Position numbers and translations under genes: made by a program. From Streptomyces olivaceus (GTDB taxonomy: Bacteria > Actinomycetota > Actinomycetes > Streptomycetales > Streptomycetaceae), in assembly GCF_000721235.1 (NCBI RefSeq), contig NZ_JOFH01000017.1, forward strand, positions 1 through 64,000: DNA of 64,000 nucleotides. The letters run 5' to 3'. This document shows, one piece after another, positions 1-10,642 of this stretch (within the stretch, counting starts at the first letter, position 1; each line of letters begins with the position of its first letter). The notes below the pieces were generated by a model that was given only the letters and a program-made list of their open reading frames with translations, searched no databases and had not been told where the DNA came from.

Positions 1-1
1 C

Positions 2-274
2 GCCGCCCTGCACGGCCGTGTCCGGGGCAGGAACGCACGGCTGGTCCTGACCCTGACCTCGGCGACCCTGCGGATCGAGGTCACCGACGCCCGGGGCGAA
101 CGCCTCCCCGCGCCGCCCCAGGACGCCGAGGCTTCCGACGACGGCGAATCCGGCCGCGGCCTGCTCCTCGTCACCTCGCTCGCGGACGCCTGGGGCTGCG
201 AGCCGTACCCGCCGGGAGGCAAGACGGTGTGGGCGGAGTGCAGCGGTCCCGGAACCACGTCAGTGTCTCGGTGA
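2..274 (+). CDS. RsbW/SpoIIAB-type serine kinase ATPase, C-terminal fragment
   Basis: The gene enters from the left edge, so its start is not visible; frame 2 is open to a TGA at 272. The 90 residues match the C-terminal half of a HATPase_c_2 domain. There is the tail of the N box (AALHGRV), a strand ending RIEVTD, the G2-like stretch GESGRGLLLVTSLADAWG, and the closing GGKTVWAEC strand. Streptomyces proteins of this family are usually anti-sigma kinases or the last domain of PP2C phosphatases; which one applies here cannot be decided. The final ten residues (SGPGTTSVSR) lie beyond the normal domain end and read into antisense of the convergent nuclease gene. The two genes overlap by 104 bp, which suggests a rearrangement point. 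Confidence 0.75.
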   Translation, partial: AALHGRVRGRNARLVLTLTSATLRIEVTDARGERLPAPPQDAEASDDGESGRGLLLVTSLADAWGCEPYPPGGKTVWAECSGPGTTSVSR

Positions 275-2804
275 GCAGCTCCCGGTTGCGGTCCTTCTCC
301 AGCAGGGACAGCCGGATGTTGGGTCGCAACTCCAGCTTGCCCTCCGGGATGTCGACGTCGTCCAGAGCGTTGAGACGCGCGAGGAACTCGGCGCGCAGCG
401 CGCGGTCGGTGAACGGCTCCCGCGCCGCGAGGTATTGGAACACCACCTCCGCCACGCCGCCGCGCCCGGTCCCGGGGTAGAGCGTCATCGGCCAGATGCC
501 GCGGCCGGGGCCGCCCGTCTCGCCGAGCATGAGGTAGGCGCTGGTGATGACGTGCCCCGCGCCGTGGCCGGTCCAGCCGCCGAGTCCTTCCCAGTGGGCG
601 AAGAGCGCGCGCACCGCTTCGACCGTATCGGGGGAGTCGTCCGCGGTGAGCTGGCGGAAGAACCGTTCGGCGCGGGTCTCCTCGCCCGGTGTTTCCGCGG
701 TCGCCTCCTGAGCGGTGTCCTCACCTTCGGCCCGATCGTCGTCGGTACCGGCGAGCAGCGCGGCGAGGTCGTCGGCGGTGAGCCGCTGGGCCGGGTCGGC
801 GGACCCGGTGGCCGTGAAGCGGACGCCGTCGGCGGTCAGCAGGGCGCGGGCGTCGTCGCTTCCGGTGTCCTGGGGCGCCGCCCAGCGGAAGCCGTCGGAG
901 ACCTTGCCCTCGGAGGTGAGAACCCGGTAGGCGTGGGCCACACCCGGGGTGTTGGCCAGATGGTTTCCCACGGCCTGGGCACCGGAACCGAGGAAGGCGG
1001 CCAGGTCGCCGTACGCGGTCCAGGTGCCGTGGGGGAGGGCGGCGAGGACCTGGTGGGCAAGCTGCCAGTCACGGCCGCGTTCCGCACGGCCCACCCCGCG
1101 CAGCGGGGCCGGCCACAGGGCGATCGCGTGGTCGGCGAGTTCGTCGGCGCGGGCCAGGATCTCGCGTGTGCCCCAGCGCTCGGTGGCGGCGATGCGACGG
1201 TTCATTTCCAGATGGCTGCCGTGCAGCAGATCCTGTTTGCGCTCGAAGGGGTGATTGGACAGCTCCGAGTTGACCGCGGTGAGTGTCAGGTTGCCCAGGG
1301 TGTGCTGGAACCGGGCGTGCAGTTCCTCCGCGGTCTCGTCGTCGCCCACCTCCTCTCCCAGCGCGCGCAGCCACGCGTCGCCGGGTGACTGCGGCATCAC
1401 GTGCTCGACGGTGAGCTGAGCGGCGGCGAAGTCGACCGGTTCGGGATGCCCATAACTCTCCTCCAGCCGTTGCAGTACCAGCTTGCGCTGCTGCGGCCGA
1501 CCGTACTGGTAGAACGGGGCCTTCCTGATCTTGTCGCGCAGTTCGGCGTCGTCGGGCCAGAAGCGGTTCTCGGAGGAGAGGAGCCGGTGCAGGCCCTCGG
1601 TGACGGGTACGTCGAGCGGAAGCTGACCGGGCACGGCCTGGAAGATGCGGTTGAGGTTGTTGGTCGGGACCCGGCAGATCATCCGGCGAACGAGGAAGCT
1701 CTCGATGTACGCCATGGCCCGGGCGGTCTCGGAGGAGTCCAGCTCCCCGCGCTCGCGCCGGTCGAGCAGCAGCATCAGGGCGGGGTACGTGACGGCCGCC
1801 TGCCATGCGTCAAGGCGGCGGAGCGCGGCCCGGACCTCGGAATCGGGTTCCTCATCGGGGTGCAGCAGCCGGCGGAAGAGGGCGCTGTGGCGGTGCAGTT
1901 CCCTGATGTACGCCTCGATCTCCGCCTCGCCCGTCTTCGGGCCTTCGAAGCGCTTCTGCTGGGCGGCGTACAGGTCCTGGCGGCGGACCCGGTCGTCCCC
2001 GTCGAGTACGAGGTGCAGCCACATGAGCTGTTCCAGCTCGTCGTTGCTCAGACTGTCCTGCAGGGGGAGCCAGTAGGTCTCGTAGACGTGCTCCCCGCGC
2101 GTGTTCAGCCGCATGAAAAGGTAGTTGCGCAGCAGGTCGGCCTGGCTCAGCTTGAGGCCGGTGTTGTTGAGCGACTCGAAGATGCGGTGCACGTTGTCGC
2201 CGCGCTCGGCGGTCACCGCCACCAGCGTGAGCCGTGAGGTGATCGCCTGCTCGATGCGGAACACGTCCTGCGGGGCCGCCGGGTCGTCCGCTTCGACGAG
2301 CTTCTTGCGGAAGAAGGTGTAGGCGGTGGCGACACCGCTCCCGGCGGCCTGCTCGGCGAGGGGGCCGCGGACGTGGGCGGCGAACTGCGGCCGGTCCGCC
2401 TGGGTCGGCAGCAGGCGGAGGCGATCGTGTCCGCTCTTCCGCTTGTTGATCAGGTATTCCTCGTCGATGCGCTCTGCCTCGTCCGGCTCGGCGTCCGCGA
2501 CGTGATCGCGGATGGCAGCCAGTGCCAGGGAGAGCGTGGTCAGCCGTTGCTGGCCGTCGACGACGAGCCAGCGGGGGAAGGTCGCCTCGTTCTGTGGCGA
2601 GGGTGCGAGCACGACGGAACCGAGGAAGTGCGTGCTGGCTTTCTCCTCCTCGGAGTCAAGCAGATCGGCTTGCTCAAGGATATCGACCCACAGCTGCTTG
2701 AGGTGTTTCTCGGTCCAGGAATACGTCCGTTGGTAGAGAGGCACTTGGAACTGCTGGGCCCGGCCCTGCACGAGATCGGCGAACAACGTCTCCTTGGCCT
2801 GCAT
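171..2804 (-). CDS. GmrSD-like DUF262/DUF1524 nuclease with alkyltransferase-like domain
   Basis: 877 residues with a good ribosome site (GAGGGGG about 6 nt before the ATG). The N-terminal DUF262 (GmrS-like) domain shows VPLYQRTYSW at residues 21-30 and VVDGQQRLTTL at 81-91, the ParB-like nucleotide-binding motif. NVHRIFESLNNTGLKLSQADL follows near 205-225. The DUF1524 (GmrD-like, His-Me finger) part shows TVEHVMPQSPG near 465 and LGNLTLTAVNSELSN near 505. Next comes an MGMT/ATL-like winged helix near 580-645 (LPHGTWTAYGDLAAFLG) in which the PCHR cysteine motif is replaced by VAHAYRV. A further domain of unknown fold (about 690-850) precedes a tail reading into the neighbouring gene. GmrSD enzymes are type IV restriction systems that cut glucosylated or otherwise modified phage DNA. 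A defence role is inferred from family, not shown. The last 24 or so residues are antisense to the kinase gene and may not be original. Confidence 0.85.
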   Translation of the reverse strand: MQAKETLFADLVQGRAQQFQVPLYQRTYSWTEKHLKQLWVDILEQADLLDSEEEKASTHFLGSVVLAPSPQNEATFPRWLVVDGQQRLTTLSLALAAIRDHVADAEPDEAERIDEEYLINKRKSGHDRLRLLPTQADRPQFAAHVRGPLAEQAAGSGVATAYTFFRKKLVEADDPAAPQDVFRIEQAITSRLTLVAVTAERGDNVHRIFESLNNTGLKLSQADLLRNYLFMRLNTRGEHVYETYWLPLQDSLSNDELEQLMWLHLVLDGDDRVRRQDLYAAQQKRFEGPKTGEAEIEAYIRELHRHSALFRRLLHPDEEPDSEVRAALRRLDAWQAAVTYPALMLLLDRRERGELDSSETARAMAYIESFLVRRMICRVPTNNLNRIFQAVPGQLPLDVPVTEGLHRLLSSENRFWPDDAELRDKIRKAPFYQYGRPQQRKLVLQRLEESYGHPEPVDFAAAQLTVEHVMPQSPGDAWLRALGEEVGDDETAEELHARFQHTLGNLTLTAVNSELSNHPFERKQDLLHGSHLEMNRRIAATERWGTREILARADELADHAIALWPAPLRGVGRAERGRDWQLAHQVLAALPHGTWTAYGDLAAFLGSGAQAVGNHLANTPGVAHAYRVLTSEGKVSDGFRWAAPQDTGSDDARALLTADGVRFTATGSADPAQRLTADDLAALLAGTDDDRAEGEDTAQEATAETPGEETRAERFFRQLTADDSPDTVEAVRALFAHWEGLGGWTGHGAGHVITSAYLMLGETGGPGRGIWPMTLYPGTGRGGVAEVVFQYLAAREPFTDRALRAEFLARLNALDDVDIPEGKLELRPNIRLSLLEKDRNRELLTETLTWFRDRCTPPTPSCLPAGTARSPRRPRAR

Positions 2805-3063
2805 ACGGCCCCCCTCGGTCCTCGGTCGTCGGTCGCCGATTACATCAGGCCGGACCGGCTCGTGTACGGGAAAGCCGCATGGCGTGCGGAATCACCGGTA
2901 ATCCGGTCAGTGAGGTGCTGACGTGCCTTGCTCCGCCGCGCGGCCGGGCGGGCAGCACGGACACCTGGCGGCAGATGACCGCGCATGTGAATGGTTGTAC
3001 GCTGCGACGGACGCCCTTGACCTGCAAGAGCAGGCAGGGAGCAGACAAATCGGGAGTCTCGCC

Positions 3064-3483
3064 ATGCTGCGCACCATGTTCAAGTCCAAGATCCACCGCG
3101 CCACCGTCACCCAGGCCGACCTCCACTACGTCGGCTCGGTGACCATCGACGCCGATCTGCTGGACGCCGCCGATCTGCTGCCCGGTGAGCTGGTGCACAT
3201 CGTGGACATCACCAACGGGGCCCGGCTGGAGACGTATGTCATCGAGGGGGAGCGGGGGTCCGGCGTCATCGGGATCAACGGGGCCGCGGCTCACCTCGTG
3301 CACCCCGGCGATCTCGTGATCCTCATCAGCTACGCGCAGGTCACCGACGCCGAGGCGCGGTCGCTGGTGCCGCGGGTCGTGCACGTGGACGGCGACAACC
3401 GTATCGTCGCCCTGGGCGCCGACGCGTCCGAGCCGGTACCCGGGTCGGACCAGGAGCGGAGCCCTCGGGCCGTGGCTGTCTGA
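3064..3483 (+). CDS. panD: Aspartate 1-decarboxylase
   Basis: 139 residues from the ATG at 3064, preceded by GGGAG about 7 nt upstream; the longer upstream reading frame has no family match. PanD converts L-aspartate to beta-alanine for pantothenate and coenzyme A synthesis in the cytosol. The sequence begins [20 protein letters not shown], with Lys9 and the self-processing Gly24-Ser25 bond (YVGSVTID). Ser25 becomes the pyruvoyl cofactor. [16 protein letters not shown] and the end match bacterial PanD, and the length is normal. It stands alone, without panB or panC nearby, and is divergent from the nuclease gene. A PanZ-type maturation factor is not recognisable; the small acetyltransferase-fold gene 32 bp downstream is only positional. 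Confidence 0.95.
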   Translation: MLRTMFKSKIHRATVTQADLHYVGSVTIDADLLDAADLLPGELVHIVDITNGARLETYVIEGERGSGVIGINGAAAHLVHPGDLVILISYAQVTDAEARSLVPRVVHVDGDNRIVALGADASEPVPGSDQERSPRAVAV

Positions 3484-3515
3484 CGTACTGATGATCCGGG
3501 GCGAGGAGTGTGGCC

Positions 3516-3860
3516 GTGAGTGACATCGAGATCCGTGACGACCGGGCGGCGGGCCTGCTCCAGGCCGTGGCCGGCGGCGAGGGCGTCGGGCGCATCGAGT
3601 ACTTCGTACTGGACGCCCCCGAGCGCGCCCTCGTCCCCGTGCACACCGTCGTCGAGCCCGCCCACGAGGGCAAGGGCATCGCCGGTTCGCTGGCGCGTGA
3701 GCTGTACGGCACGGCCCGGCGCGAGGGCGTCTCCGTCGCCCCGCTGTGCTCGTACGTCGTCAAGTGGGCCGAGCGGCACCCGGACGAGGCGCCCGCGGCC
3801 GACCCCGAGCTGCTGCGCGCCGCCAGGGAGTGGCTCGTGGCGCACCCCGGGCGGTTCTGA
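3516..3860 (+). CDS. YjdJ/NATD1-type small GNAT-fold acetyltransferase
   Basis: 114 residues. The GTG at 3516 is chosen because GCGAGGAG lies 7 nt before it; the GTG at 3510 is too close to that site. The sequence GRIEYFVLDAPERALVPVHT, then VEPAHEGKGIAGSLARELYG and CSYVVKWAERHPDE, fits the minimal Acetyltransf_CG family, in which EGKGI is the acetyl-CoA pyrophosphate loop and the Cys is conserved. The family is about 95-115 residues long with poorly known substrates; small molecules or proteins are possible. It follows panD by 32 bp on the same strand and could share its transcript. Confidence 0.85.
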   Translation: MSDIEIRDDRAAGLLQAVAGGEGVGRIEYFVLDAPERALVPVHTVVEPAHEGKGIAGSLARELYGTARREGVSVAPLCSYVVKWAERHPDEAPAADPELLRAAREWLVAHPGRF

Positions 3861-4003
3861 GCAGCCGGGGAGCCGGGGGAGGAAAGGGGCCTCGTTCCTG
3901 CCCGCGCCCCGAGGTCATCCGGGGGCGACTGGGGAGGCGGGTGCCGGGTAGGCGGGGGGCAAGTCCAGACCCGACGTCGACCGACTGGCCGGAGGGCAGC
4001 GCC

Positions 4004-4288
4004 ATGACGAACCCGAACCCGGACCCCGTTCCGCCAGGACCCACGCCGGGGCCGGCTCCCGGACCGGACCCGGAGCCCCCGCAGCCGCGTCCGGACCCGG
4101 CGACACCCCCGGTGCCCGGGCCGGAACCGACTCCGCCACCGCCGGGACCCGGCCCGCAGCCGACGCCCCAGCCCCCGGGGCCCGGCCCGCAGCCCACGCC
4201 GCCGCCTCCCGGCCCGCCCGAGCCCTCGCCGATTCCGCCGGGGCCCGAGCCGGTACCCAGCCCGGAACCGGGGCCGCCGCTCACCTGA
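4004..4288 (+). CDS. Proline-rich small protein, PGP/PEP repeats
   Basis: 94 residues starting MTNPNPDPVPPGP, with GGAGGG 7 nt before the ATG. Almost the whole chain is Pro, Gly, Glu, Gln and Thr in repeats such as PGPGPQPTPPPP, likely polyproline-II. No signal peptide, membrane segment or catalytic motif is visible. In such GC-rich DNA an open proline-rich frame can arise by chance. The ribosome site, clean ATG and stop, and resemblance to small proline-rich Streptomyces proteins favour a real gene. No function can be assigned. Confidence 0.6.
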   Translation: MTNPNPDPVPPGPTPGPAPGPDPEPPQPRPDPATPPVPGPEPTPPPPGPGPQPTPQPPGPGPQPTPPPPGPPEPSPIPPGPEPVPSPEPGPPLT

Positions 4289-4391
4289 GCAAGGGCAAGA
4301 AGCGCGCCATGGCGCAGACGGGGTCGGCGGGCGGGCCGCACACGTGCCGCCCGTCCGCCGACCCGCCGTCTCCGTTTACGCCGTTACGCCG

Positions 4392-5831
4392 TTACGCCGT
4401 GACCTCGGACCTGTCCCCGCCCCACAGCGTGTGGAACGTGCCGTCGCGGTCCGTCCTGCGGTACGTGTGCGCGCCGAAGTAGTCCCGCTGCCCCTGCGTC
4501 AGCGCGGCCGGGAGCCGCTCGGCGCGCAGGGCGTCGTAGTAGGCCAGGGCGGCGGCGAAGCCCGGCGTCGGTACGCCCTGCCTGGTCGCGGCGATCAGGA
4601 CCTCGCGCCAGTCGTCCTGCGCGGCGGCGATCTCCTGCGCGAACGTCTCGTCCGACAGCAGGCTCGGCAGGTCCGGCCGCGCGTCGTACGCGGCGCGGAT
4701 GCGGTCCAGGAAGGCCGCCCGGATGATGCAGCCGCCGCGCCAGATGGCCGAGACCGCGCCGAGGTCGATGTCCCAGCCGTACTCCTCGCTGCCGGCCGCG
4801 ACCTCGTGGAAGCCCTGCGTGTACGACACGATCTTCGACGCGTACAGCGCCTGCTCGACGCGGTCGGCGAAGGCGGCCGCCTCCGACTCGCCGAGCGGCG
4901 ACGCCGTCGGGCCCACCAGGCCGCGCGAGGCGTCACGCAGCGCCGCGTGACCGGACAGGGAGCGCGCGAAGACCGCCTCCGCGATGCCCGACACCGGTAC
5001 GCCGAGGTCCAGCGCGATCTGCACCGTCCAGCGACCGGTGCCCTTCTGCTCCGCCTGGTCGACCACCACGTCGACGAACGGCTTGCCCGTCTCCGCGTCG
5101 ACGTGGGACAGCACCTCCGCCGTGATCTCGATCAGGTACGAGTCCAGGCGGCCGGTGTTCCACGTGCGGAAGATGTCCGCGATCTGCGCGGGCGTGTACC
5201 CGGCGACGTCGCGCAGCAGCTGGTACGCCTCGCCGATCAGCTGCATGTCGGCGTACTCGATGCCGTTGTGCACCATCTTCACGAAGTGCCCCGCGCCGTC
5301 GGCGCCCACGTGCGTCACGCAGGGCGCCCCGTCCGCCGCCTTCGCCGAGATCTTCTCCAGCATCGGGCCGAGCGACGCGTACGACTCCTTCGAGCCGCCC
5401 GGCATGATGCTCGGGCCGTTCAGCGCGCCCTCCTCGCCGCCCGAGATGCCGGTGCCCACGAAATGGATGCCCTGCTCGCGCAGTTCGCGCTCCCGGCGCC
5501 GGGTGTCCGCGAAGTGCGCGTTGCCACCGTCGATGATCATGTCGCCCGGCTCCAGGAGCGGGGCGAACTCCCGGATCACCGCGTCGGTCGGGTCGCCGGC
5601 CTTCACCATGATCACCAGGCGCCGCGGCCGCTCCAGCGCCGCCACGAACTCCTTGGCGGTCTCGGTCGCGACGAAGTCGCCCTCGCCGCCGAACTCCTCC
5701 ACCAGCGCGTGGGTACGCGACGCCGTCCTGTTGTGCACCGCGACCGTGTAGCCGTTGCGGGCGAAGTTCCGGGCGAGGTTGCGGCCCATGACCGCGAGAC
5801 CCGTGACGCCGATCTGCGCTGTAGTGCTCAT
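4392..5831 (-). CDS. gnd: 6-phosphogluconate dehydrogenase (decarboxylating)
   Basis: 479 residues from MSTTAQIGVTGLAVMGRNLA, with GGGAG 8 nt upstream; the open frame upstream of this ATG carries no family similarity. The enzyme oxidises 6-phosphogluconate to ribulose 5-phosphate and CO2 with NADP in the pentose phosphate pathway. Visible are the Rossmann motif GLAVMGRNLARN, the NRTASRT region that binds the cofactor phosphate, GTGISGGEEGALNGPSIMPGG, and the substrate helix HVGADGAGHFVKMVHNGIEY. The C terminus ends HTLWGGDRSEVTA. The length is that of the long dimeric form. No zwf or transaldolase is nearby. Confidence 0.96.
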   Translation of the reverse strand: MSTTAQIGVTGLAVMGRNLARNFARNGYTVAVHNRTASRTHALVEEFGGEGDFVATETAKEFVAALERPRRLVIMVKAGDPTDAVIREFAPLLEPGDMIIDGGNAHFADTRRRERELREQGIHFVGTGISGGEEGALNGPSIMPGGSKESYASLGPMLEKISAKAADGAPCVTHVGADGAGHFVKMVHNGIEYADMQLIGEAYQLLRDVAGYTPAQIADIFRTWNTGRLDSYLIEITAEVLSHVDAETGKPFVDVVVDQAEQKGTGRWTVQIALDLGVPVSGIAEAVFARSLSGHAALRDASRGLVGPTASPLGESEAAAFADRVEQALYASKIVSYTQGFHEVAAGSEEYGWDIDLGAVSAIWRGGCIIRAAFLDRIRAAYDARPDLPSLLSDETFAQEIAAAQDDWREVLIAATRQGVPTPGFAAALAYYDALRAERLPAALTQGQRDYFGAHTYRRTDRDGTFHTLWGGDRSEVTA

Positions 5832-6115
5832 TGCGTTGGCTCCCAGTGAACTTGTGATGTCGTTGCGTTGTGATGCCGTGACGTTGCGATCTTGGTGGCT
5901 TGGTGTCTTGGTGCGGTCGTTCCTGCCCAGTATCGCCGGTTCCGCCCCGTGACCATCCTGACGTGTCGGTACGCCGGTCGCACTTCGCCGCGGCACGTAC
6001 GGAAGTACGCGGGGGAGGGGGCCGGTGCCTCAGTGTTCCGGCGCCGTGTTCGGCCAACGGTCAACCCGCCCGGGTCACTTGGCGCGCTCGGAGGGCCGCG
6101 TGCTCCTTGGTGTGC
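5832..6115. other. Intergenic: gnd leader with 8-bp direct repeats
   Basis: These 284 bases separate gnd from the end of the TetR gene. The stretch 5840-5925 is T/G-rich and lower in GC than its surroundings. It holds three exact CTTGGTG copies at 8 bp spacing (5891-5913), plus GTTGCG repeated at 5865 and 5883. It is the likely promoter and control region of gnd. No open frame with family similarity is seen. Confidence 0.5.
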
Positions 6116-6754
6116 CTACGGCTCCCGGTGGCCGGTGCCGTACCGGGCGAGCATCGTCTCCACGGCCTCGTCGACGGCGTAACCCGTCTGCTGTGCGGCG
6201 GGGTTCCAGTCGGTGAGCAGCATCCGGGGCCACAGGACGAAGTTGGCGATCATGCCGAGGAACTGGTTGGCGGCACTCTCCGCATCGGGTACGCGGGCGG
6301 TGCCGGCCTCGTGCTCGGCCTCCAGATAGAGCCGCACGGAGTCGAAGTAAGGCAGCTTGCCCAGCCGGAACTGCACCCTGCCCAGCTCGGGCAGGCGCGG
6401 CAGCTCGGCGATCACGATCCTGAACAGGGCCGTCATGCCGGGCCGGCCCATCAGCTCGGCATACTGGCGGCCGATGGCCACCAGCCCCGCACGCAGGTCG
6501 CCCGCCGGGGGCCGGGCCGGCGCCTGGCCGGACCTCTGCTGCCAGGACTCGGTCACGATCGCCTCGAAGAGAGCCGCCTTGGTCGGGAACTGCTTGAACA
6601 GCGTCGACTTCGACACCCCGGCCGCCTCTGCGATCCGGGCCAGTGACGTCCCGCTGTACCCGCGCTCCAGGAACAGCGCGGTGGCGGACGAGGTGATCGC
6701 TTCCCGCTTCTGCTGAGCCAGCCGCCGGTGGTGGTCGGAGAGTCCTTCTGCCAT
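6116..6754 (-). CDS. TetR/AcrR-family transcriptional repressor
   Basis: 212 residues. The N-terminal helix-turn-helix (residues about 17-62) reads ITSSATALFLERGYSGTSLA, then IAEAAGVSKSTLFKQFPTK, typical of TetR. The C-terminal half resembles the AefR-like TetR_C_7 type, with NFVLWPRMLLTDWNP near the end. It is divergent from a short-chain dehydrogenase gene, and two near-perfect inverted repeats lie between them. The inference is that it represses both itself and the dehydrogenase until a small ligand binds. The ligand is unknown. Confidence 0.9.
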   Translation of the reverse strand: MAEGLSDHHRRLAQQKREAITSSATALFLERGYSGTSLARIAEAAGVSKSTLFKQFPTKAALFEAIVTESWQQRSGQAPARPPAGDLRAGLVAIGRQYAELMGRPGMTALFRIVIAELPRLPELGRVQFRLGKLPYFDSVRLYLEAEHEAGTARVPDAESAANQFLGMIANFVLWPRMLLTDWNPAAQQTGYAVDEAVETMLARYGTGHREP

Positions 6755-6776
6755 GGGGCCAGTATGCCTCCACGGC

Positions 6777-6800
6777 GAGGCGAGTCACTTGACTCGCCTC
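6777..6800. promoter_or_regulatory. TetR operator O1 (perfect inverted repeat)
   Basis: Two perfect 11-bp arms, GAGGCGAGTCA and its complement, flank CT. It sits 22 bp upstream of the TetR start codon and 45 bp centre-to-centre from a second, near-identical site. This is the classical position for an autoregulatory TetR operator. Confidence 0.85.
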
Positions 6801-6820
6801 TAGGGCGGCCCTACGGTGAA

Positions 6821-6846
6821 GGAGGCGAGTCGGTCGACTCGCATCC
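6821..6846. promoter_or_regulatory. TetR operator O2 (inverted repeat, one mismatch)
   Basis: Twelve-base arms (GGAGGCGAGTCG / CGACTCGCATCC) around GT, with one mismatch. The core GGCGAGTC is shared with the site at 6777. It lies 60 bp before the dehydrogenase ATG, so bound repressor should block that promoter. Confidence 0.8.
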
Positions 6847-6905
6847 TGCGTCGTGGCAATGGGCCCGGCGGTCTCTTCCCCTTTTCTCGCCCGAGGAGCA
6901 GTTCC

Positions 6906-7664
6906 ATGGACAGCAAGAAGATCGCGCTGGTGACCGGTGCCAACCGGGGGCTGGGCCGCAGTACGGCGGTGGCGCTGGCGCAGCGCGGGGCCAGAGTGAT
7001 CGTCACCCACCGGAGCGACGAGGCGGGGGCGCAGGAGACGGTTGAGGCGGTGCGGGCGGCCGGGTCCGCCGCTCTCGCGCTGCGTCTGGACATCAGCGAC
7101 GTCGGTTCGTTCCTCCCCTTCGCGGCAGAGCTGGGCGAGCATCTGCGGCTCTGGGACGCCACGCGGCTCGACGTCCTGGTCAACAACGCCGGGGTGGGGA
7201 TCTTCAGCCCCCTGGAGCAGGTCGGCGTCGCGGACTTCGACGCGATGATGGATACCAACGTGCGCGGGACGTTCTTCCTCATCCAGGCCCTGCTGCCACT
7301 GCTCGCCGACCCCGCCGGCGTCATCAACGTCTCCAGTTCCCTGACCCGCCACACCAGCCCCGCCACCGCCGTCTACTCGGCGTCCAAGGCCGCCGTCGAG
7401 GCACTCAGCCGCACCCTTGCCCTGGAGCTGGGTCCGCGCGGCATCCGGGTCAACTCCGTCGCCCCGGGGCCGACCGCCACCGACTTCAACGGCGGCGCCA
7501 TGCGCGACGACGCCGGCATGCGGGCGGGGCTGGCGGCGCAGACCGCGCTGGGCCGCGTCGGCGAACCCGCCGAGATAGGCGACGCCATCGCCACCCTCGC
7601 CTCCGACAGCCTGCGGTGGGTCACCGCCCAGCGCCTCGAAGTCTCCGGCGGCGCCCTGCTCTAG
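6906..7664 (+). CDS. Short-chain dehydrogenase/reductase (classical SDR)
   Basis: 252 residues from MDSKKIALVTGANRGLG, with GAGGAG 7 nt before the ATG. It is an NAD(P)-dependent oxidoreductase with a Rossmann fold. TGANRGLG (residues 10-17) is the cofactor loop. HRSD follows the second strand and suggests NADP. NNAG is near 95, and the catalytic Ser of SSSLT and YSASK are near 140-160. PGPTATDF and the C-terminal LEVSGGALL complete the family pattern. The substrate is unknown. It is divergent from the TetR gene and very probably its target, as in many detoxification modules. Confidence 0.92.
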   Translation: MDSKKIALVTGANRGLGRSTAVALAQRGARVIVTHRSDEAGAQETVEAVRAAGSAALALRLDISDVGSFLPFAAELGEHLRLWDATRLDVLVNNAGVGIFSPLEQVGVADFDAMMDTNVRGTFFLIQALLPLLADPAGVINVSSSLTRHTSPATAVYSASKAAVEALSRTLALELGPRGIRVNSVAPGPTATDFNGGAMRDDAGMRAGLAAQTALGRVGEPAEIGDAIATLASDSLRWVTAQRLEVSGGALL

Positions 7665-10350
<2,686 letters not shown>

Positions 10351-10559
10351 CGGCTGCTCCTCTGCGTGAGGCGGGGGCACTGGGCCCGGCGCGGCGAACG
10401 GTCGTCATCCATGGACAACACGATGCCGCCTCAGGGTCTTCCCGTCGTCGTCCCTGAGCATTCATTGGGTCCTACTACCGATGGAGTACGAAGGTGCCGC
10501 AGTCCTCCCCAGGGTGGGCGACTTGCGGCCACACTCCCCGGCCAACCTTCGGACCCGGC

Positions 10560-10639
10560 CCCCTACGGGCCCTGACCATCCCGGTCCTCTACGCGCCCTG
10601 ATCACCCCGGTCCCCCTACCGGCCCTGATAGTACTGCTG
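10560..10639 (+). repeat. Tandem 26-27 bp repeat upstream of the FhuF-like gene
   Basis: Three consecutive degenerate units share a CTACGNGCCCTGA core and GACCATCCCGGTC-like ends, at about 10560, 10587 and 10613. The tract ends just before the proposed GTG start. It also reads as an open frame, so it might be a low-complexity N terminus if an upstream start is used. Confidence 0.6.
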
Positions 10640-10642
10640 CCC

